Source: Shewanella sp. Choline-02u-19 | GTDB lineage: Bacteria; Pseudomonadota; Gammaproteobacteria; Enterobacterales; Shewanellaceae | Reading direction: 5' to 3' | Assembly (NCBI RefSeq): GCF_002836205.1 | Contig: NZ_PJBE01000012.1 | Span: forward strand, 248,001 to 312,000 | Length of the DNA stretch: 64,000 nucleotides | Shown here: piece after piece, positions 16,329-23,926 of the stretch | How positions within the stretch are numbered: position 1 is the stretch's first letter | How the letters are laid out: every line of letters starts with the position of its first letter | Program-made: the position numbers and the translations under genes | The notes under the pieces: generated by a model | What the model was told of the DNA's origin: nothing | Databases searched by the model: none | The model's input: only the letters and a program-made list of their open reading frames with translations

Positions 16329-17021
16329 ATGATTCGATTTGAGCAAGTAAGTAAAGTTTATACCGGCGGGCAAAAAGCGCTATCGGATGTGAGCTTTCAT
16401 TTAAAGCGTGGCGAAATGGCGTTTCTTACTGGTCACTCTGGTGCGGGTAAGAGTACCTTGCTTAAGTTGATCACGGTAATTGAACGCGCTAATGGCGGCA
16501 AGGTGTCAATTAACGGTCATGACATTGCTAAGCTCCGCCGTGCTCAAGTGCCTTATTTACGTCGGGATATCGGGATGATTTTTCAAAATCATCACCTATT
16601 AATGGAAAAGAGTGTATTTGATAATGTCGCACTACCGTTAATTATTGAAGGTTTTTCCCATGGAGAGATCCGTAAGCGAGTGGCTGGTGCACTTGATATG
16701 GTTGGCCTCTATGGTAAAGAACGACATCATCCCATCATGCTTTCAGGCGGTGAACAGCAACGTGTCGGTATTGCCCGAGCGATTGTGAATAAGCCGCCGC
16801 TATTACTTGCCGATGAACCCACGGGTAACTTAGATCCTAAATTATCGATGGACATACTGCGCCTGTTTGAAACTTTTAATGATTCAGGTACCACGGTATT
16901 GATCGCAACGCATGACTTAGGTCTTATCGCACGCATGAAATACCGCACACTCACGCTTAAGCAAGGTCGTGTGCTTGGCGCTCAAGAATTAGATCAATCT
17001 GACAATTTAGGTGCCTACTGA
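16329..17021 (+). CDS. ftsE: Cell division ATP-binding protein FtsE
   Basis: 230 residues, an ABC ATPase with Walker A GHSGAGKSTLLK, the Q-loop region MIFQNHHLL, signature LSGGEQQRVGIARAI and Walker B LLLADEPTGNLD. With FtsX it forms the type VII ABC complex at the septum that activates periplasmic amidase regulators during division. It sits between ftsY and ftsX; its TGA at 17019-17021 is directly followed by the ftsX ribosome site. Confidence 0.97.
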   Translation: MIRFEQVSKVYTGGQKALSDVSFHLKRGEMAFLTGHSGAGKSTLLKLITVIERANGGKVSINGHDIAKLRRAQVPYLRRDIGMIFQNHHLLMEKSVFDNVALPLIIEGFSHGEIRKRVAGALDMVGLYGKERHHPIMLSGGEQQRVGIARAIVNKPPLLLADEPTGNLDPKLSMDILRLFETFNDSGTTVLIATHDLGLIARMKYRTLTLKQGRVLGAQELDQSDNLGAY

Positions 17022-17029
17022 GGATTATG

Positions 17030-17995
17030 ATGAATAAGCAACCTCAGTTAACTCGCAGCAAACTACCCATATCTGGTCAAATAGTGATGTTTTTTATTCG
17101 CCATATCCAACACGCTATGGCGAGTTTAGGTGAGTTATGGCGCAATCCCATTTCATCATTAATGACGATGGCGGTACTTGGAGTCAGTCTCAGTTTGCCA
17201 GCTGCGTTGCAAGTGCTGGTTAAAAATGCCGAAACTATCACTCAATCATGGAACAGTGCTGCCGAAATATCGTTATTTGTCGATGAAGGGCGCAGTGAAA
17301 AAAGTATTCAAAGTTTGATCGCTCGGCTCAAAGTTTACCCCGAAGTGGCAGAGGTTAATTATATTAATCGTGATCAAGCTCTAGAAGAGTTTCAACGGCT
17401 TTCAGGCTTTGGTGAAGCATTATCCTATTTAGATGTTAACCCACTTCCAGCTGTCGTGATGGTGACGCCCAGTCTTAAATATTCAAGTGCTACGGGCGCG
17501 CGCGAGTTGCTGAGAAAGCTGGAGCAAGAAGCTGAAGTGAGTTTTGGTCGACTTGATATTGAATGGTTAGAACGATTACAAGCCGTAGTGCGTTTACTTG
17601 AACGCACGGTATTGGCGATTGCAGCGCTACTGGTGTTAGCGGTTGTGCTTGTTATAGGTAACACTATTCGCCTCGCTATTATGAACCGCCGTACCGAAAT
17701 CGAGGTGATGAAGCTTGTTGGTGCCACGGAAGCCTTTATACGAAGGCCATTCCTTTATACCGGTATTTGGTTTGGTATCATTGGTGGCATATTAGCCTGG
17801 GTGATTATTAATTTACTGGTATGGTATTTAGACTCCGCACTGGCTGAGTTACTTGGTTTGTATGGCAGCCAGCTGCATATGGAATCACTGACATTAACAG
17901 AGCTTGGGCAACTGGTTCTATTAGCTTCATTTTTAGGTTGGCTTGGCTCATACCTCTCCGTACGCCAACATTTGCGGGCTATTGAACCTTCATAG
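17030..17995 (+). CDS. ftsX: Cell division protein FtsX
   Basis: About 321 residues with the FtsX plan: a cytoplasmic start, helix one near residues 45-65, a periplasmic domain with EISLFVDEGRSEKSIQSL, then three more membrane helices (VLAIAALLVLAVVLVIGNT and two further). It partners FtsE in the division complex. Two ATGs occur in tandem (17027 and 17030). The second is slightly better spaced from the GAGGA at 17020-17024. No clear terminator follows before the rpoH promoter region. Confidence 0.95.
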   Translation: MNKQPQLTRSKLPISGQIVMFFIRHIQHAMASLGELWRNPISSLMTMAVLGVSLSLPAALQVLVKNAETITQSWNSAAEISLFVDEGRSEKSIQSLIARLKVYPEVAEVNYINRDQALEEFQRLSGFGEALSYLDVNPLPAVVMVTPSLKYSSATGARELLRKLEQEAEVSFGRLDIEWLERLQAVVRLLERTVLAIAALLVLAVVLVIGNTIRLAIMNRRTEIEVMKLVGATEAFIRRPFLYTGIWFGIIGGILAWVIINLLVWYLDSALAELLGLYGSQLHMESLTLTELGQLVLLASFLGWLGSYLSVRQHLRAIEPS

Positions 17996-18102
17996 TTATA
18001 TATTAGGTATAGATGAGGCGCAAAGGCAAAGATGAACTATCCTTCATTTGCGTTGTCTCTATGTAGGTGTGAAAATTCAACCGTATTAGATAACGCCGAT
18101 GG

Positions 18103-18131
18103 TTGACATATTTTGTCAATTAGTCGATAGT
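18103..18131 (+). promoter_or_regulatory. Predicted sigma-70-type promoter for rpoH
   Basis: TTGACA at 18103-18108 (perfect -35) is followed after 17 bases by GATAGT at 18126-18131 (four of six matches to TATAAT), about 80 bases before the rpoH start. This is a visual prediction; other promoters in the 17996-18209 gap are likely, as rpoH usually has several. Confidence 0.5.
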
Positions 18132-18209
18132 TCACGGTCCATCTCAATAGAGGTGTGATTTTCAGGTTTAGTTAGACCGTAGTATTAGTAATAAGTAGCA
18201 GGAGCGTGA

Positions 18210-19067
18210 ATGACAGATCAAACGCAAACAATGGCACTAATGGTTCCTCAAAGTAGTGGAAGCCTCGAGTCTTATATTCACTCTGCGCATAGAATTTCTA
18301 TGTTGGATGCAGAGACAGAACATGAGCTGGCGAAGCGTCTGCAGGAAACCGGTGACCTACAAGCTGCGAAACAACTGATTATGTCGCACTTGCGCTTCGT
18401 GGTACATGTTGCAAAAGGCTATTCTGGATACGGTTTACCGCAAGCCGATTTAATTCAAGAAGGCAATATTGGCCTGATGAAAGCCGTTAAGCGTTTTGAC
18501 CCAGATGTGGGTGTTCGCTTGGTGTCATTTGCTGTTCATTGGATCAAAGCAGAAATTCACGAATATGTGCTTAAAAACTGGCGCATAGTTAAGGTCGCAA
18601 CCACAAAAGCACAGCGTAAGTTGTTCTTTAACCTTCGTAAAACTAAAAAGCGTCTTGGCTGGTTTACGGATAATGAAGTAGGCATGGTTGCAGAAAGCCT
18701 AGGTGTTGCAAAATCTGACGTGACCGAAATGGAATCACGCATGGCAGCCCAAGATCCCGCTTTTGATTTGGCCAGCGATAACGATGATGAGAAAGACTAT
18801 GCACCTATGCATTATCTTGAAGATCATTCATCTGATTTGGCTAACCAAGTTGAAAATGATAACTGGGAAAAAAATAATCAAACGCGCCTGCTTTCAGCTA
18901 TCAAAACACTTGATGAGCGTAGTCAGCACATTCTTCAGGCTCGTTGGTTAAATGAAGATAAAACAACGCTACAAGAGTTAGCGACCACTTATCAAGTATC
19001 GGCAGAGCGAATCCGACAACTTGAAAAGAATGCCATGAACAAACTAAAAGGGCGAATGGAGGCTTAA
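18210..19067 (+). CDS. rpoH: RNA polymerase sigma factor RpoH (sigma-32, heat shock)
   Basis: 285 residues with sigma regions 2 to 4: HLRFVVHVAKGYSGYG, the core-binding DLIQEGNIGLMKAVKRFDP, the -10 reading helix AVHWIKAEIHEYVLKNWRIV, the diagnostic RpoH box QRKLFFNLRK and the C-terminal helix-turn-helix TLQELATTYQVSAERIRQLE. It directs core polymerase to heat-shock promoters. A ribosome site (AGCAGGAG) precedes the ATG. It lies downstream of ftsX as in other gammaproteobacteria. The 5' leader could form a temperature-sensitive structure with the early coding region, as in E. coli, but this was not folded here. Confidence 0.97.
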   Translation: MTDQTQTMALMVPQSSGSLESYIHSAHRISMLDAETEHELAKRLQETGDLQAAKQLIMSHLRFVVHVAKGYSGYGLPQADLIQEGNIGLMKAVKRFDPDVGVRLVSFAVHWIKAEIHEYVLKNWRIVKVATTKAQRKLFFNLRKTKKRLGWFTDNEVGMVAESLGVAKSDVTEMESRMAAQDPAFDLASDNDDEKDYAPMHYLEDHSSDLANQVENDNWEKNNQTRLLSAIKTLDERSQHILQARWLNEDKTTLQELATTYQVSAERIRQLEKNAMNKLKGRMEA

Positions 19068-19090
19068 GGCTTTTTATTTGCACTGACTGA

Positions 19091-19113
19091 AACCTGCTAC
19101 GGCAGGTTTTTTT
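19091..19113 (+). terminator. Intrinsic terminator of rpoH
   Basis: The hairpin AACCTGC-TACG-GCAGGTT is followed by TTTTT, starting 23 bases after the rpoH stop codon. Confidence 0.9.
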
Positions 19114-19129
19114 ATGTCTGAAATGTATT

Positions 19130-19640
19130 CCAGACGTCAGGGGGAATCAAGCTTTGCTTGACCAAAGTCGTGGGATTCCATCCCACACCGGGGCAAGGAG
19201 GACTGCTCGTCCTTATCCTCCTTGCATCCACCATGACGCCCCGACGAAGTTACATGCATTAAGTACAGGCCTCATACTCCTACAAAAATCGCCTAACGGC
19301 TCAGATGGGACATCCATGTCCCCCCGAGCCTGAACCATCATCCATGATGGTTCTACGACATTTTTATCTACGTACTTCGGCAACTTCGATGGGGAATGGT
19401 GTTTTCTGTTGGATTGGTGTGCATATTAAGTTTTGGGTTCTTATTTCTAATACAAATGCTGAGATCCATGCTTTTCTAACCTAGTGTAGATACGACTTAG
19501 GCCTTTGATGGCATGGATGCCATCGTAGAGCTTACAGGGACGTACTTGCAGCGTGCCTAAGAAGTGTCTGCACATACGCATGCTGCAAGCAATTGGAACC
19601 ACTTTAGGCTGAAGCTGAGTCATTACCGCTCCAAAATGTA
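19130..19640. repeat. Hairpin-rich non-coding block
   Basis: Several short palindromes are packed together: GTGGGATTCCATCCCAC (19170-19186), GCAAGGAGGA (19193-19202) with TCCTCCTTGC (19216-19225), GGGACATCCATGTCCC (near 19307), CCATCATCCATGATGG (near 19336) and GATGGCATGGATGCCATC (19507-19524). They are separated by plain sequence. The style resembles the duplicated element at 48043-48462, though the sequences differ. I suspect a composite of dispersed intergenic repeats rather than a decayed gene. The rest of the gap (19641-19880) shows nothing distinct. Confidence 0.55.
19447..19623 (-). CDS. Possible small protein (58 residues), unknown
   Basis: A complete minus-strand frame from ATG at 19623 to TAG at 19447, with GGAG five to six bases before the start. 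The product begins MTQLQPKVVPIACSMRM and contains CRHFLGTLQVRPCKLYDG, with three cysteines and no signal or membrane segment. The palindrome at 19507-19524 lies inside the frame, so it may instead be a chance frame in a repeat. No family is recognised. The ribosome site is the only positive sign. Confidence 0.25.
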   Translation of the reverse strand: MTQLQPKVVPIACSMRMCRHFLGTLQVRPCKLYDGIHAIKGLSRIYTRLEKHGSQHLY

Positions 19641-19907
19641 CTTTTTATGCACAGGTAATTCTATAATGTTTGAGAAAATCCCCATATATCAATCTATTGC
19701 AAAATAGTAAAAATTGATACATAGACCCCGTAAAGAAACAGACTCTCTTTCTCCGGCCTGAATACACTCTATTCTTGGTGATTATTGTATAAATAAGCTA
19801 TTTACAACAATAGTTTAGCAGTGCTACCGTTGAACGGAATAATCGTGCAGCCAAGAACGTTATCGAGCTGCTATTGAATATGCGTTAGGCTACTAAGGAG
19901 AGTTCCG

Positions 19908-20507
19908 TTGGATCCTACATTATATGCATCATTATTAGGTGCGGGCGGCTCAATAGTTGGTGCTCTGGCGGGTACCGCTTTAGGTTATAGATTAAGTAAC
20001 AGCAAAGCCGAAATTGATATTTACATTGATAACAAAGTTTGGGCTTATTACATGCCTTCAAACTTTGCAATGTATGTTCCAATTACAGTTATAAATGAAG
20101 GTTCTAATTCAGGAACAATCACTGATTTTAAAATTCTTTTAACATCGCCAACAAAACAACAATGGGAGCTGTTTTGGCAAGACTTCGCCGAAGATAATTC
20201 TCATAAAGGTGAAGCTTGGGGAGCAGGCAGGACAGCAAGTCCAATTTTAGTTCATGGAAAATCAGGAACACAGCACTATTTAAGATTTGCTAGTTTGGGA
20301 ACTACATCCGAAGGTATTTCCGATGTTGCCTTACAAACAGGTGAATACAAGCTAGAAATACAGGCCTTTGATCGTAATCTCAAAAGTTTCGTTAGTAAGT
20401 CATATTTATTTAATGTTGAAACTGAAGCTCAGGAAACTCTTGTGCTAAGTCGTTCAGACAAAGAAAACTTAAAAACGTGGTGGTTCCCGATTCGAAATGA
20501 TTTGTAA
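19908..20507 (+). CDS. Hypothetical membrane-anchored protein, possible integron cassette cargo
   Basis: 199 residues starting at TTG 19908, six bases after AAGGAGAG (19895-19902). The N-terminus is a Gly/Ala-rich membrane helix (LLGAGGSIVGALAGTALGY), followed by a soluble domain of mostly beta character (YVPITVINEGSNSGTITDFK, SGTQHYLRFASLG) that resembles immunoglobulin-like folds in general layout. No family is recognised. The gene is A+T-richer than its neighbours, lies between rpoH and men genes and has no visible partner. A GTTAGGC lies just upstream (19884-19890) and an attC-like sequence just downstream, consistent with a captured cassette. The function is unknown. Confidence 0.75.
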   Translation: MDPTLYASLLGAGGSIVGALAGTALGYRLSNSKAEIDIYIDNKVWAYYMPSNFAMYVPITVINEGSNSGTITDFKILLTSPTKQQWELFWQDFAEDNSHKGEAWGAGRTASPILVHGKSGTQHYLRFASLGTTSEGISDVALQTGEYKLEIQAFDRNLKSFVSKSYLFNVETEAQETLVLSRSDKENLKTWWFPIRNDL

Positions 20508-20510
20508 TTT

Positions 20511-20590
20511 GTAGTCTAGCAAGGCGTTTAAACTTACTTAAAAAAGTTGGTTATGATTTTATTTACAACGCTACACATTATAGCTAACAG
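20511..20590. repeat. Degenerate attC-like site after the hypothetical gene
   Basis: Directly after the stop codon the sequence reads TCTAGCAAGGCGTTTAAAC and, about 35 bases later, AACGCTACACATTATAGCTAAC. Parts are complementary (GGCGTT with AACGC, TAGC with GCTA). This recalls chromosomal-integron attC ends, which in Vibrio/Shewanella often read TAACAAGGCGTTTAAAC, with the last base of the cassette near GTTAGGC. The match is imperfect and no integrase is in the window. Confidence 0.35.
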
Positions 20591-20612
20591 TTTTGGCGCC
20601 GCTTAGGTGACG

Positions 20613-22070
20613 CTAGCCTTTAACCGCTTCTATAATCTGTTTACGCACCACTTTAATCCCTACTGTAGCGACATCTGGCCACGGGTAATAATATCTTGGC
20701 CGCTTGAAGCGGGCAATTTTGTCGGCGAGAAACTCTGTTAACTCTGCTTCTGACGGCTGACTTGCTAAATCATTAGCAAGTTTGATAATTGCTACAGGTA
20801 AGTGACCAAACTTGTCATCAGCTTTAGCGAAGACGATGGCATCAGCAATCAAAGGGTGCTGCTTTAACACGGCTTCAATCTCTTCAGGTTGCAGGTTTTC
20901 ACCACCGCAAACAAACATGTTGTCTAAACGGCCGTCAATGCACAGATTGCCGTTTTTATCCCAATGTCCTAAGTCTGTACTGCGAAACCAACCTTGTATC
21001 TCTAATGAAGTGTCCTGTGGCTTATTAAGGCCATCGACACCAAGGTAGCCAAGAAACAAACAGTCGCCTTTTAGCCATATCTCACCGTCGACTATTTTTA
21101 ACTCTCGTTGAGGTAAAAGTTGGCCGCTTGAGCTATCAGCACGGGCGATGCCAGTGGTGATCTGTGAGCCCATCTCGGTCATGCCGTAACTGGTAAAGGC
21201 GTTAATATTGAGCACTGCAAGTTGGTTGAGTAGATCGGCTGAAATCGCGCCACCACCTAACAGCATCGCTTTGACGTGATGGAAGCAGTGAGTGTCAGCG
21301 CTCAGTAACTGCTGCAGTTGCGCGCTGACCAATGACAAATGGCTGACTTGGTCTCTGGTTAACTGCTCGGCGAGGGTGATTGATTTATCTTCAAATACCA
21401 CACAGGCACCCACGAGTGCACAACGATTGAGAATAGCCAGCCCACCGATATGAAACAGCGGCAGCGAGAGTAACCAGCTATCTGTCTCCATAATATCGAT
21501 CAGCGTTTTAGCGCCTTTGGCACTGGCGATATGGTTCTGCAGGCTATGCACCGCGGCTTTGGGTAAGCCAGTACTACCTGAGGTGAGAATGGCATCTACT
21601 GCTTGCGCAGGATCGATCTTGAGCGACTGCTGAGGACTTGTTTTGCCAAACTCAAATTCTAGCAAGCGAGTGTTATCTTGGCCCAGTGTTAGCAGTTTAG
21701 CTTTTAGATCTGGTAATAGGGCTTGGGTGTTATTGGATAGCCAACAATAGCGATATTGATGAGTTTGGATTAATTCGATTAGCTGCTTTTGTGCAAAACG
21801 TGGTGAGACTGGGCAAAACAGTAGACCGTGGTCGACACATGCCCAGTAAAGCTTGAGTAGCTCGGGGCTATTATTGGCAATACAAGCGACTCTATTCCCT
21901 TGCTGCAGCCCTGCTTGCTTAAGCTGCTCACCAATAGCGACGACGTACTGGCTTAGCTGCTGATAACTGACGGCGTGGCCGCTAATCTTATAGGCGATTG
22001 AATCAGGTCGTTGCGTAGCAATCTGATGAATAGGTGACAGGATAAGGGCGTTAGCAGGACGGTTCGGCAT
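20613..22070 (-). CDS. menE: o-Succinylbenzoate-CoA ligase MenE
   Basis: 485 residues of the ANL adenylating superfamily: phosphate-binding loop ILTSGSTGLPKAAVHS, the A5-like TSYGMTEMGS, the hinge GWFRSTDLGHWDKNGNLCIDGR and the C-terminal lysine region GIKVVRKQI. It activates o-succinylbenzoate to its CoA thioester in menaquinone synthesis. It is the last gene of the minus-strand menD-menH-menC-menE run, starting seven bases after menC. No clear terminator follows; the next plus-strand gene converges at 20507. Confidence 0.93.
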   Translation of the reverse strand: MPNRPANALILSPIHQIATQRPDSIAYKISGHAVSYQQLSQYVVAIGEQLKQAGLQQGNRVACIANNSPELLKLYWACVDHGLLFCPVSPRFAQKQLIELIQTHQYRYCWLSNNTQALLPDLKAKLLTLGQDNTRLLEFEFGKTSPQQSLKIDPAQAVDAILTSGSTGLPKAAVHSLQNHIASAKGAKTLIDIMETDSWLLSLPLFHIGGLAILNRCALVGACVVFEDKSITLAEQLTRDQVSHLSLVSAQLQQLLSADTHCFHHVKAMLLGGGAISADLLNQLAVLNINAFTSYGMTEMGSQITTGIARADSSSGQLLPQRELKIVDGEIWLKGDCLFLGYLGVDGLNKPQDTSLEIQGWFRSTDLGHWDKNGNLCIDGRLDNMFVCGGENLQPEEIEAVLKQHPLIADAIVFAKADDKFGHLPVAIIKLANDLASQPSEAELTEFLADKIARFKRPRYYYPWPDVATVGIKVVRKQIIEAVKG

Positions 22071-22076
22071 AAGGGT

Positions 22077-23120
22077 CTAGTCCAACGCTAGTAGTAGTTG
22101 CAGATCGCTTAGCTGCAGGCATTTTGCTTTACCTGTACTTTGTACTAGGTCCTGGCTAAATGCGCTTAATGTGTCGATCCCTGGGACCTCATCTGGAGTC
22201 ATAATGCTGGCCAAACGGCTGAGGGCTGCAATACCTAAACTGGCTTCCAAACTTGAGCTTAATATTGAGCGAACCCCGTGTTCAGTGGCCAAATGCTGCA
22301 AAGACTGCAACTTCTGTAAGCTACCCAGTAGCATAGGTTTGATGATAATAGCGCTGAGCCCAGCTTGCATCTCAAACTGGTAGTGTGGGTCATTGAGTGA
22401 CTCATCGAGTGCCCAAGGTGCTCCAATCGCGTTATAAAATATTGGGTTATCGGCAGGCTGCTTGCAAGGCTCTTCAATGTACTCAATCGCATGAATAGGG
22501 ATACAGGCGATAAACTCGATGGCTTGTTGCAACTCAAAACCACGGTTTGCGTCGAGCCGTAGTTTTAAATCGGGACGTATGGCTAAGATCTGATGGATCA
22601 GCTGGATCTCATCTTCAAGGGACGTTTGTGCGACTTTGACTTTAACGGCGTGAATGTTGTTAGCCAGCGCGGTTACGCGCTCGGCAACTGCAGTTAACGG
22701 CTCATCCTGGTTTCGGTAAATTAACGGAATGGTGCGAACTTCAAGACTGTGTCCATCGAGTGAGCCCATCAGTTTGGCGTGCAGTAAACTTAAACCATAG
22801 GCTATGGCGTTTTGTTCGCTTGTATCGGCAAAATCAAGCAACTTATCGGCAGGCTGTTGATGCAGCGCTGCTAGGTACTCACTGAGTTGTGCACTCGTTT
22901 GCAAAAGAGAGTGCTGACTAAAACCGGTGAGCTGATGTCCATCGACATCAATACCAGAAAGCGGTGCAATCTCCACCTGCTCAGTGCGCTCATCGGTACC
23001 GGAATTTATAGTCGCACAGAGCACCAAACCATGGCGCTCATCGATGCGTTGCTTACCCACGGGCAATAATCTATCGAGATCAATAGTGTATTGATGAAGG
23101 CTAAGTTTAGTGAGGATCAT
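22077..23120 (-). CDS. menC: o-Succinylbenzoate synthase MenC
   Basis: 347 residues of the enolase superfamily. The active-site elements are visible in order: HAVKVKVAQ (base Lys), LRLDANRGF (metal Asp), IEYIEEP (Glu), WALDESL (Asp) and AIIIKPMLLG (Lys). It dehydrates SHCHC to o-succinylbenzoate. Its start codon overlaps the menH stop by one base (TAATG), so the two are translationally coupled. Confidence 0.93.
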   Translation of the reverse strand: MILTKLSLHQYTIDLDRLLPVGKQRIDERHGLVLCATINSGTDERTEQVEIAPLSGIDVDGHQLTGFSQHSLLQTSAQLSEYLAALHQQPADKLLDFADTSEQNAIAYGLSLLHAKLMGSLDGHSLEVRTIPLIYRNQDEPLTAVAERVTALANNIHAVKVKVAQTSLEDEIQLIHQILAIRPDLKLRLDANRGFELQQAIEFIACIPIHAIEYIEEPCKQPADNPIFYNAIGAPWALDESLNDPHYQFEMQAGLSAIIIKPMLLGSLQKLQSLQHLATEHGVRSILSSSLEASLGIAALSRLASIMTPDEVPGIDTLSAFSQDLVQSTGKAKCLQLSDLQLLLALD

Positions 23121-23926
23121 TAAGTGGGCCTATTGGATGATGGATTAAATGACGATGGCTTAAGCAGCTGTAATACTTGTTTGCTAAACGCAATGGGTGC
23201 AGCGCTATGGATATTGTGGCCACTAGCCGCAACAGCATACATAGCGATGGGATATTGTTGCTGCCAACGAGTCGCGAGTGAGAGAAATTTTTGGTCGTCA
23301 GAACCGGCAATAAAATAGCATGGTGCAGATATTATCGCTGGAGTGTCCCAAAGGTCAGCTTGCTCAGCAAGTGACGTGGCTTGATAACAATTGCCTAGGG
23401 CTAAGGCTTGGTTACCACGGCGCTGCTGGATCATTGCTTGACGTTTGCTGGCACTAAGGTCGGCAAATACGGCTTGTTGATACCAAAGCGCTAAGAAATT
23501 CTCGATAGTCAGGCTATTTAATTTAGTTGCCCACAGTGCATCACTGGTTTTTCTTGCGGCTCTGTCATCTGCAGATTTAAGGCCTGGATGGCACGACTCG
23601 AGTATTAGGCTCAAAATATTCTCGGGGGCTTGCCGCGCAAGGTGCAGCGCAATACGGCCACCGAGCGAATAACCAACCAAGTGATACTGCTGAACCTTAA
23701 GCTGTAACAGTGTTTGCTGGATAAGTGCGGTGCAGGCATCAAACCCTGGTGTTGGCAATGTATGGTTAAGGCTCTGGCCGTGGCCAGGTAGATCGATGCT
23801 AATGCAATAATATTGCTCCGCGAGCACCTCTATCACCGCGGACCAATCGGCTTTACTGCCTAAAAAACCATGCAGCAGCACCATTGCTGGCATGCTGGGG
23901 TTACCTTGGCATTGATATGCCAACAT
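23120..23926 (-). CDS. menH: SHCHC synthase MenH (alpha/beta hydrolase)
   Basis: 268 residues, an alpha/beta hydrolase with oxyanion region LLHGFLGSKADW, nucleophile elbow GYSLGGRIALHLA, acid region AGSDDQKF and catalytic His in ASGHNIHSAAP. It forms 2-succinyl-6-hydroxy-2,4-cyclohexadiene-1-carboxylate from the MenD product. The start at 23926 (MLAYQCQG) overlaps the menD stop as TGATG, which argues for it over the upstream in-frame TTG at 23944. Confidence 0.92.
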   Translation of the reverse strand: MLAYQCQGNPSMPAMVLLHGFLGSKADWSAVIEVLAEQYYCISIDLPGHGQSLNHTLPTPGFDACTALIQQTLLQLKVQQYHLVGYSLGGRIALHLARQAPENILSLILESCHPGLKSADDRAARKTSDALWATKLNSLTIENFLALWYQQAVFADLSASKRQAMIQQRRGNQALALGNCYQATSLAEQADLWDTPAIISAPCYFIAGSDDQKFLSLATRWQQQYPIAMYAVAASGHNIHSAAPIAFSKQVLQLLKPSSFNPSSNRPT

